From positions 4,737,878-4,801,877 of the forward strand of contig LR746264.1 in assembly GCA_902729315.2 (NCBI GenBank): a stretch of 64,000 nucleotides of DNA. Reading direction: 5' to 3'. Source of the stretch: Spirodela intermedia. Lineage: Eukaryota > Streptophyta > Magnoliopsida > Alismatales > Araceae. Shown here one piece after another: positions 39,601 through 48,780 of the stretch (the first letter of the stretch is position 1; the number at the start of each line of letters is the position of its first letter). A program made the translations under genes and the position numbers. A model generated the notes under the pieces. That model was not told where the DNA came from. It searched no databases and saw only the letters and a program-made list of their open reading frames with translations.

Positions 39601-42600
39601 CCTAGACCACCTTAAAAAATAATAAAGGTTTGTGTTGGTTGAGGGCATGAATCGGCCTTTATGGTTTGGTTGTTTGTGATGGACCATATCTGTAAAGTTA
39701 TATACATCTATACATTTATAGGTATATGAATGTTCCCAACAGAAGGCGAGGTGTTCAGGTGCCTAGGGGGGCAAGCCTAAATGGTGATAACCTTCAGTAC
39801 GTCACGACGTGGGTCGCTTTTGCTTTCATCTTAGGTATCCTGTTGGGTGGGTAGTCTTGTAGAATTGAGCATCAATAATCCACTAACTAATTATATGATC
39901 CTAAGGAATGTTCTTAGTCATGAAAAATTATGGAACGAGTATTCCAAGGATTATATGCTTTACCTAATCTTTCAGCCTACAAATAACATGCGATCTATTC
40001 CTACATAATATGACTTAAGGTTAAGAAATTTTTGGTTCCGATAAAATCATCACTCTGGTCGGTATAGGCAACTTAGCAAGTATGACGTTAATGTTATGTC
40101 ATTTCTTTTTTTATCTACTTCTTTCTTTATCTATCATTGTTCTTGAAATAATATTTTCTAGTCCGTCCTTTGTATGGAATGTTTTGTTCGACCTGCATGA
40201 ATGCATTAATTATAGACTGGATCTTTTTCAGGGTTGTACTGCCACAGTGCTTTTGCTTTGGGCTGACGACAGGAATGAGCTCTTTGCTCAATGTGCAAAT
40301 GTTGGTGATTCAGCTTGTATTGTAAAGTAATATTTTTTTTTTCCTTGTTATTTTTCCTTATTTAATTTTTTATACATATTATGATTTTTGAATATTATTT
40401 TTCAATTAACATATGCCTTCATTCTTCAATGGCCAACTATAAGAATAATGCTGCATTCCATGTCTTTTAGTTTTCATGTTTGTTTTATTTATGGAATTAG
40501 AAATGTTGGAATCAAGACTGTTGTGCCACTTGAACCAAAATTACCTTCACTTCTAAGAAGTAAATTGAAATATATTTTATGACCGTTTTCTAGAATTGAA
40601 ATTTGTTCAGGCTGTGTTCTTTCAACTTTTTTTCATGGATGAGCCTCATAAACTTCCGGATATTTGGATGTTCAGCTTTGAAAATAAAAGTTTTTCAATA
40701 ATGTTCATAAATCTGACTTGTTGTTTTCTTTCCTTCTGCTGTTTGATTAGACTTGAGCCTTCAGTTTTTGTTTCTGTTAATCTAGGCTGAACCCCCGGTA
40801 GTGAATGGGGTTCTTAAATCCCTCAGATGCCCTTGGATCCCTTATTTTAAATTTGATTTGGCACTGCATTTATCTCTTTTTCATCGTGTTGAGCTTAAGA
40901 AAAGCTTTTCAGTTTTGGTTAGTTATTTTCCTTTATGTTTGAATGTTTGATTAGATTTCCTTTTTTTGTGATGAGTGTAATTCCAGTTAGGGATACACTC
41001 TCTCATCAGAGGTTTTATTTAGTTTCCCTATTAGTTTGGCTGTTTAGTTGTATTGAGAATAATAGGTTTCCTTTTTTTTTTCCTTTTATTGTTTATCCAT
41101 ACACATCAGAGGAGGTATGAAATAAAAATTTATAAGTGCTGATGTTCACCGTTAGCATCAAAAGTGCATTTTACTCTATTCTTAAGCCCTTGCAGGTCAA
41201 TTTGTTTTATTTCAGAGTCAGTGTTCAACACCAAAAATAGTTCCACTGTGGTATAATTTATTATTTTTCCTCTGATTAGTTCCTTCTATCCTCTTGCATG
41301 CTGGTATCCAATTTGTATCATTAACTGCTGGCTAGTTGGTGAAAGAAATAATAGTAAATCGATGGATGCTAAATGTTGTGGCATGCTCTCCTTTCAGTCG
41401 TAATTTAATCTGGACTGACTCTTCACTTCTTATTTATGGTCTCATTAAGTTCGTGCCACTGCATGCGGCTCAGTTGGCATGACTATTGGTCCAGTTTTCT
41501 GGCATACGTTATGCAGATCACATTAATTCTCCACTGACTTTGTGCGCCATTGTGACTGCTAGGAAGGCCTTGGCGAGTTTTGTTAGTAATAAGAAACTTT
41601 ATCGCAATCAAGTTGGTCAGTTCTGCTCTATTGACAGCTATTTTATCCTAGCTAGGTCCAAAAATAGAGAAAAGAGAGGAAATAGAGGAAAGATTGGAAA
41701 AATAAGACAGAAGAAAAGAAGAAAGATGTTACGAAGGCATGGTGATCTTTTCTCTATCTTTTCTTCTATAGGTATTGTCATTTTCTACTTGCTGCATAGT
41801 ATCACTGCACCTACATCAAGTTATGGTTGTCCTCATCTCTTCAGTTTTCAGGGCATCAACTTGTTAAAAAATCGTCCCTTTTTCTAGATGGTCAACTTCA
41901 GAGATGCAAAAAGTTAACCGGAAATGCGAACCAGATCAACTTCAACCTTACATCATAGGGTTCATCCAAACGAATAACCTTGGCATATCGGCTTGTCTCC
42001 TGATTTTGTCTTGGTAACCATTGTGCTTGTAGGCTGCTCACTCATTTTCCACTTCTTTCTCTCTACTATGGGATTCACGCACAATTTGGTTTCATGTGAA
42101 TTAGGTGGCTTGTTGATGCTTTTGTGAAGCTAGAAGCTGTCTTCCTTCTTGCTTAGGACATGACTATTGTGAATTATTTTGCTGCTTGAATGCTGCCTTT
42201 TTACAATGTCACTTCAACACCTATCTCCTTGGCTGCATTTTGTCTTTTTAAATTTTATTGTGGACAAGATTCTTCTCCACCTGATGATATTTCTCTAGTG
42301 CTTTCAATGATTCCCTTTTTCTGCCATTTTGACCACCTATCATGCCTTTCTCAAGGAATTTATTTACAGAGTCATTAAATAGTCAACGTTTTGTCTTGTG
42401 TAATAAGCTGGAGTAAAACTGGTACTCATTAGAATAGTTAGTCTTTTTCATTAATTGGGCCCATATTCTCAGTGTGATGCCTCCCACTTCACTGAGAGGG
42501 GTTTCTGGAGTGGAAATTGGGCACACACCTGAGTAGTGCACACTCGTGCTGAGCACGCAGCAGGCATGCTGGCCCAGTGTGGCACATGTGGGTTGGCACA

Positions 42601-45600
42601 GTGCATGCAGGAGCATGGCACGGCATGCATGGCAGCACATGGGAGGTGTGCAGACGTGTGGCGAAGTTCTGCTCCAGGAACCCCACTGTGAGGTGGAGAA
42701 AAAGAGACTACATGGCCAGTTAATGAAAAAACTAACTATTCTATGGAGTAACTGTTTTACTCCAACTTGTTACATAAGACAAAATTTTTACTATTTAATG
42801 ACTCTGTAAATAAATTACTTGAGAGAAACATAATAGACGGTCAAAATAGCAGAAAAAGGAATCGTTGAAAGCACTGGAGACCATTTGGAGGTGTATAGAA
42901 GACCGCTAAACAATCACAAGATGAGTGTGATAGCCTGCTTATGAAGAAGCCAAAATTTCGAAAGATTTTGTGTAGGATATTTCTAGTTCTCTGATAAAAC
43001 CATGGGCAACTGTTGTGTTAGCTGTGGTGTTGTTCAAACATGCTCAATGGTAGTTGGACTTAGACTACCCGAAAGGAACCGTCCAAATCAGTAATTTCTT
43101 ACAAAGTTTAGTGAGGCCTGGTGACTTGGAATCTTTACAGTAGTTCACTGTCTCTTCAATATGTCAAAAAGGTTCAGATGGAACTTGAGAATTCTAATTA
43201 TAAATATCACTCTTCAGACTGACCCAGAACCTTTCTCATCTTGTTAACATTATGCTCGCCATGTAATCAGTTTTTTATCATCTGTCAGTACGTAATTTTC
43301 AATTGGTATTGTCTTCATTATTTCCGTGTTTTCAAAAATCATTCCTCGTCCCTCGTGATTTGATTTGATATGTTGTTAAATAATAGGCGTCTCTAGACGT
43401 TGTTGTTCCCATTGCTTGTGAGAGCACTTACGTTGCTTTGTTAGGCATATTGTTGCCCCAGGATCAATAGATTTAGGGTTTTGTTGAGACTTATGGGGTA
43501 GGAATCAACTAGTGGAGAACAGCTAAAGGTCATGGTATCGGCACAGGATAGACCATCACCCCTCAACTTCCGAAATACCTGTTTCTTAGGACAGATGATG
43601 ATAAATCTTCACTTATTGTTCCCAAATCCTCAAATCTGAGAATTGAAACATAAATTTCTGTGAACTTGTATCCATACATTTCATAAGGTAGGCTCTTTTT
43701 TCCAGGAGATGGGCCAAGCTTGGGGTTGACTCAATGACAGCGAGTCTGTCCGTGATGTGTTTTCTGCCAAATGAAGCAGTTGTGCTCTTTTATGCCTATC
43801 TTGCCTTTTCTAAATCCATGGTAGTTCGTCAATCCACTTTGCTATTTGCCACAGAGAATTGAGAGCATTATTGGAAACTTTCAGTACATAAAAGTCAATA
43901 CAGAACGAAATTCCAAGAGAAATTTTCTAGCTCTGCTTTTTGAAATACCTTTAACCTTTTCGAATGCCAGAATTGTAACCTAGTGTTGTGTTATCTTTAG
44001 GCATTAATCATTTACGCCATATTTCTGCTATATGAGACTCAGCTCTCAACCGCGTTTTATTTCTGGCAGCGTTGATGGAATTGACATCAAAATGACAGAG
44101 GACCATAGAATAGCGAGCGCTTCTGAGAGGACCCGCTTTCAGTACATAAAAGTCAATACAGAACGAAATTCCAAGAGAAATTTTCTAGCTCTGCTTTTTG
44201 AAATACCTTTAACCTTTTCGAATGCCAGAATTGTAACCTAGTGTTGTGTTATCTTTAGGCATTAATCATTTACGCCATATTTCTGCTATATGAGACTCAG
44301 CTCTCAACCGCGTTTTATTTCTGGCAGCGTTGATGGAATTGACATCAAAATGACAGAGGACCATAGAATAGCGAGCGCTTCTGAGAGGACCCGCTTCAGT
44401 GAAACAGGGCAGCCATTGGAAATAGGCCAAACTCGCCTATATGGTTCTCTCCCTTTTCCTTACTTTCTGGATCTTATACTCAAACATCACGCAAAACATA
44501 CCATGGATGTGGTGGATTTTTTTTAATAATCTCATTTATTCATCTGGGTTTGCAGGAATCAATATCAGTCGCATGCTTGGAGACAAGTTTTTAAAAGAAC
44601 AAGATCTACGTTTTAGTTCAGAACCTTACATAAGTCAAGTTGTCCACTTAAAAAGAGGTAGTATGGCGTTTGCGCTACTAGCAAGGTAATTTCTCAGTGT
44701 TTGAGCTCTTCACCAGTCTTCTGTCAAATTCTGTTGTTGAGCGATGCTCATTACCTGATTGCTCTGTTTCGTTCTTGGTTTGTGGTCAAACATCAGTGAC
44801 GGTCTGTGGGATGTGATCAGCATCAAGAGAGCTGTGCAGCTTGTCCTTCAGGTATGCTTTGTCTATTGCATTGATGGAACACTGTTTGAGCCGCTTGTGT
44901 AGATTAGACTCTTTTAGGTCCTGGCGGATGTCAAAAGGGGAATCATTCATAGTTTTAAATTTTGAGTTAAAACTAAGTGTAATATTTTATATTAAAATCG
45001 GATGACATCTGCCATTAAATTTCGCATGTATTTTATAAAGTGTAAGAAACGTATGACACCCGTCAGTTCCTCAAAGTGTAGTACTATTGATGAAACTTGA
45101 GGGTGGATTTGCCTCTTCAAGATATGGGACTAAAGTCTGATAGGTTTCGAAAGAAATGGAACAGAAGGATTGCTTACTTTTGGAAACTCGTAATAAAAAT
45201 ATTAAGGGTATTACTAACTATAGCAGCTATAAGTTTCTGAAAGTACACTAGTAAGCATTACTTCCTGCTGACATTCACATTCTATGCCTTGTGACTTTCA
45301 TGGGAAAATATAGGTTAGTACTGGTCTGATCATTGATTCACATTATTATTTTGACCAATAGCATATATCGTGCATCCTTTTGTTTTACTTATTTGATGTC
45401 TTGATTTGAAAAATGACTGGTCGCCAATAATATTTGGGGAATCAACGGACCGCGTCTGGTGAAATTTGCAGGCAAAAGCAGGAACCAATACATGTAAAGG
45501 CAGCTCAGCTGACAATGTGGCCAATATTATACTGAATGAAGCCAGGACTCTGCGAACGAAAGATAACACGTCTGTGATCTTCTTGGATTTTGATACCTTG

Positions 45601-45603
45601 TGA
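30485..45603 (+). CDS. KAPP: kinase-associated protein phosphatase (membrane anchor, FHA, PP2C)
   Basis: Coding exons: 30485-30670, 32091-32274, 32425-32589, 32712-32887, 33006-33164, 36773-36916, 37009-37070, 38492-38627, 40232-40326, 44328-44443, 44556-44685, 44797-44851, 45472-45603 (TGA). All phases close, giving 579 residues against 581 in Arabidopsis KAPP. Residues about 8-34 are one very hydrophobic helix followed by ARRREW, a signal anchor. The FHA domain has GR at 211-212, SGKH at 226-229 and NG at 250-251. The PP2C domain has RGG..PMED at 316-325, DGHGG at 346-350, GDSA at 429-432, SDGLWD at 518-523 and DN at 567-568, so the metal-binding residues are present. In the family, FHA binds phosphorylated receptor kinases (CLV1, HAESA and others) and PP2C dephosphorylates them at the plasma membrane. 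The gene is swollen to 15 kb by repeat-filled introns, and exon 10 has a partial duplicate upstream (44070-44138). Confidence 0.95.
33165..36772 (+). other. KAPP intron 5 (3.6 kb) with microsatellites
   Basis: Lies between FHA-coding exon 5 and the exon that opens the PP2C domain. It carries a (CT)n run at 35953-35974, a C/T-rich tract at about 36536-36626 and an (AT)n run at 36648-36689 close to the acceptor. No domain is recognisable in the short open frames. Confidence 0.8.
36648..36689 (+). repeat. (AT)n microsatellite near the end of KAPP intron 5
   Basis: About 20 AT units with one G interruption, roughly 80 bases before the exon 6 acceptor. It is preceded by a long C/T-rich tract. Confidence 0.9.
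37215..37420 (+). mobile_element. copia-like LTR fragment in KAPP intron 7
   Basis: Aligns with the reverse complement of about 55300-55516. Shared blocks are TTCTAGGTCGTAA, AAAATTGTGTA/AAAGTTGTGTA, GTTAGAGxTGAATGAATC and TTCTCCCCTCT. The 55.4-kb copy is joined to a polypurine tract of Ty1/copia type, so I read both as LTRs of one copia family. This copy lies sense to KAPP and shows no clean ends. Confidence 0.6.
38330..38394 (+). repeat. short tandem duplication in KAPP intron 7
   Basis: Two adjacent near-identical copies of about 33 bases (38330-38362 and 38363-38394), each running TTTCTTATGCATTTT..GGTTATTTGTCAT. They differ by one T and the last bases. The acceptor of exon 8 is about 100 bases further on. 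Confidence 0.85.
42255..42895. repeat. foldback (long inverted-repeat) element in KAPP intron 9
   Basis: The left half (about 42255-42575) pairs with the reverse complement of the right half (about 42576-42895). The best part is 42300-42455 against 42720-42880, with a 27-base identical block at 42357-42383 and 42790-42816 and only scattered mismatches around it. The inner parts, a GC-rich segment full of GCATG/GCAC words, also match weakly, so there is almost no loop. No coding capacity. It looks like a foldback or MITE-type transposon; transcribed with KAPP it would make a hairpin with arms of about 300 bases. Confidence 0.82.
43881..44396 (+). repeat. perfect 258-bp tandem duplication including most of KAPP exon 10
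   Basis: Unit 1 is 43881-44138 and unit 2 is 44139-44396; reading base by base I see no difference between them. Each unit holds the end of intron 9, its acceptor (..TTCTGGCAG) and the first 69 bases of exon 10. Only unit 2 continues into the rest of exon 10 (to 44443) and its normal donor. The unit 1 exon copy (44070-44138) runs into intron sequence and stops at 44241 if not spliced. Perfect identity means a very recent event or an assembly error. Confidence 0.97.
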
Positions 45604-46389
45604 TCAGGCTAAATCAGTTTTTTTTGTCTCATAAATCTCGCATAAATATTAAATTCCACTTTCAATGTTCATATTATCATCCCTAATGTTCACATGCTTA
45701 TACTCCTCCGTTGCAATTCTCTAGCCTAATCTTTGACTCTTCCTGAAGAACGCACAGGTTTCATTTGGTACGAGCCTGTGCAATGGGCAATTGCGTGAAG
45801 GTTTTCTGTCATTTTTGATAGAGCTTTGGAACCTAACTGACAGGTCTTTCTGAGGATTTTCTGGTCCATTACGTCCAGACCTTGGACTCGCTATGTCTTC
45901 TCTTCTTTCAGACTAGCTGGTCAGGAAGGGAGAAGGGATGTGGGTGGTGGAGCTGATCAGCGGAAAGGAGGGAGGGAACTGGGGTAGGAACAGTACACGG
46001 TTGCTTGAGATTTGAGCGTCGGAGTCTTCTTTCATGCTTGCTTTGAAGTGGCAAGAATCCTTCCAGTGTCACGAGTAGCACGGGAGAATAGGAGCTTAAG
46101 ACCAGGGAGAAGGAAAAGCTAGGTCTTCAGACCCCCAAAGGAACAGAACGCCCCCCAGAAGCTACCGTGTGACAAAGGCTGTCCTAGTGCTACCCGCCTT
46201 GGCTGGGGCTTTTTTCCCACGGTGGTTTCCGACGGATGATTTACTTCCGAAGCAGCGGATGGACCCCGAAGCCTTCGCTTCTTTACAAGATGGACACGCC
46301 TGCGGAGCTGTTCTATCCGTCAAGCTTGATGCGAGGGTTGACACCAGAGGGAACCTCGAATGAGATGTCCACGACAGTGGACTCTCCGG
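45604..46389. other. KAPP 3' flank and unassigned sequence
   Basis: The first few hundred bases should contain the KAPP 3' UTR. About 45900-46390 is more GC-rich, with short frames on both strands (46169-46363 + and 46162-46455 minus) that match nothing I recognise. It runs directly into a phospholipase A1 fragment, so it may be part of the same rearranged DNA. Confidence 0.45.
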
Positions 46390-46395
46390 AAACAA

Positions 46396-46608
46396 ATGCA
46401 GCGAGGCATTAGAAGCGAGAATCGAGGTGGGAACCCGAGCCCTCTCATTCTCCACCTGCCACTGACTTAGGATTTACAAGCACCAAGGGACGGGATGGAG
46501 TTTCGCACTGGTGAGCAGGTGGGGACCCGACGTTGGTTAACAAGAGTTTGAACTTTCACAAGGAGGAACACATGGTGCCCCCAAAGTGGCACCAGGACGC
46601 CAACATGA
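46396..46608 (+). pseudogene. phospholipase A1-II fragment: end of intron and start of last exon
   Basis: Very similar to the reverse complement of about 59370-59580, the end of the intron and most of exon 2 of the lipase at 59284-60737. Shared blocks include AATGCAGCGAGGCATTAGAA and AGGAGGAACACATGGTGCCC. The acceptor is changed from ACAG|G to ACAA|G, and a net one-base insertion near 46520 shifts the frame to a stop (TAA about 46538). Homology stops abruptly after GACGCCAAC, inside the coding exon. No exon 1 precedes it. Confidence 0.85.
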
Positions 46609-46669
46609 TCCTTGTTTGGCCAAATATATATTTCTTTGGATTAATGTGTAATTGATGGTCATTGATGTG

Positions 46670-46830
46670 CACTTGTGGTTATGCTTAAATGTACATTATC
46701 TAATAATATTTATAACTAAGACTTAATAAAATATTAGTATAGAAGTAAGTCTCAAGTCAAATACAAAGAGATTGATTTATTTATTATAAAAATTAATTTA
46801 GGTTATATATAAAGTAATTTTAATATTTTA
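46670..46830 (+). repeat. dispersed repeat family B, copy 1
   Basis: Matches 63840-64000 with few differences over about 150 bases, including the shared block TTATCTAATAATATTTATAA and then AGTCTCAAGTC. The right end is unknown because the second copy is cut by the window edge. Nature of the element unknown; probably an LTR or related transposon end. Confidence 0.85.
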
Positions 46831-48780
46831 TCAATATTTAATAAAAATAATAAAATAGAAAGATGAGGTTAAAAGAATAAAGGAAGAGAAGTGAAGAAAG
46901 GAAAAAAGAAAAGAGAGACAAAAGAAAGAATTTTTACAAAAGATGAGAGAGATCTCTCGAAAAAGAGAGAATCTCACGTGAGATGGAGAGAGAAAGATCC
47001 TACGAGAGAGAAAAAAGAGAGAGAAGAGAGATGAGGAAATCTCACGTGAGATAGAGAGAGAAGAAATAGTTTCACGAGAATGGGAGAGAGAAATAAGATG
47101 ATAATAAAGAAAGAGAGAAATATGGTCAACCTGTTTTCACAATGACTATTATTCTCAGATGATGTGTACTTGAGAATTCACACACATGACATAAGGTCAG
47201 CCATGAATGTCTCCACATTATTTTAATAATTGACCGATCATTAAGTAGCTTTAATCTCACTGATTTCACGTTTGAAAGTAAAAAAATATTCATTATTCGT
47301 AGAACACTAGAAATCTGAATACATCAAGATTTGATTGTAAAAATCAATAGAAAATAAGTTGAAAATTATCTTAGCTTAATCTTAGACAAGATTCAAAATA
47401 AGAACGAAGATCATTCATCAAGTTTTGAATCTATTCATTTCAATTAAAATGTGCGTGAAATAGAAATAAGTTGTCATAAAATATAAATAAATGACAAAAA
47501 AAATTTAGTAAATACTGAAAGTAAGAAATAAATAATTGCTCAAGTTTAGTTTGCCTCCAAGACAATGGGAGACACTGGTGTAGTGGCTTGGTTTTATTCG
47601 GATGTGCCACACCACGTCAGAAGTCAAAAAAGTATTGTCTGAAAATATTACGCCACTTGTTGGAGAGATCCACCAAAAGTAGTGTCAATTATGTTGTCAC
47701 CATTGTCTAGGGGGAGAAGGAAAGAGTTGACCACTCGTCGGAAGCCTTGAGTACAGTCGGGAGAAGAAGGAATGAACTTACCAATCGCTAAAGGTGTTGA
47801 TCACACAAAAGGAGGGAGGAAATAGATTGTCATATTCATGATTGACGTCGAGATTTTAAAGATAATTTATAATAGCTATTTTACTAGATAATAATTAATT
47901 AATGGTGATATGTGTGAGAACTTAAGTTTCCGGTATCGTGGCACTTCATGAGCCATGGGATTAAATGTGCTTAGTCATGTGACACTAAGTGACACAGGAT
48001 CAACTTGTCACAAATCACTTTTGATTAAGAACTTAAGTCCCTAATATTATGACGACTCCTTAGTTGTCGGATTATCCTTTAAGGCCACGTGCATGCTGAG
48101 CGGCATCGGATCTGCGAACCGCCAATGAATTGCTTTACGCATCTGGTATTATGGCGGCTTGCCCACTGTAGAATTTAGCTTATGTGATGACATGGTTCAT
48201 TGAATACCACTAGATCACACCATGCTCTTGATGGCTATCTTGAGATAGACGAAAACCTTTAGTCCCACATTAGAAATATTTTGGATGCATAAGCCAAATA
48301 TAAATCAAAGCTACCGTCTCTCATCAAAGATTCCTTCTCTCAAAATAAAATAATACCTAGGATCATCTTAGGAGAAGTCAAAAAGGTGGTCCGCCCTCGC
48401 ATGCATACGTGTGTACGATGCTCCTTGCTCCATGAACAGTTGGCCACCAAGATGTGGCAGGGGAGTGATACACACATGCACAGAACAAGTCCTTTGCCAC
48501 TTGAGCCCAGCTCATGGCTCCCCCAATCTGGGTCTACCCACTCGACTACAGCACGCTCCTCTAGGTCAGTTGCTGAGTGCTGGCTTGTTAGCGGGCAAAA
48601 TATTTTTTATATTTTATTATTTCATATTTTTAAATAATCTAAAATTACACAATATTTTAACTTCAAACTTCTAAAATTAATAATATATCTTATATTTATT
48701 CTGCAAGTTAAAAAAATAAAATAAAATAGTAAAACTAATTAAAACACAAATTTAGCTTTAATTGTCATGGAGTAGGGAAA
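46831..48780. other. repeat-rich non-coding DNA with a purine-rich tract
   Basis: About 46855-47120 is nearly all purine (GAGA, AAGA) on the + strand and carries two exact 14-base palindromes ATCTCACGTGAGAT at 46971-46984 and 47039-47052, each with a CACGTG core. The remainder to 48780 has no protein-like frame. Around 48255-48305 there is a GTCCCACAT-like word followed by a TATA-like ATATAAAT. Probably transposon-derived, continuing from repeat family B. Confidence 0.5.

Noticed and set aside
46162-46455. Minus-strand open frame of 97 codons beside the 46.4-kb lipase fragment
   Set aside because: It overlaps the antisense of the lipase relic and has no recognisable domain.
48255-48310. snRNA-type promoter (GTCCCACAT-like word plus TATA-like word)
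   Set aside because: The spacing of about 27 bases fits neither the Pol II nor the Pol III snRNA layout well, and the following sequence does not match U1, U2, U4, U5 or U6 starts. Such words also occur in plant transposons.
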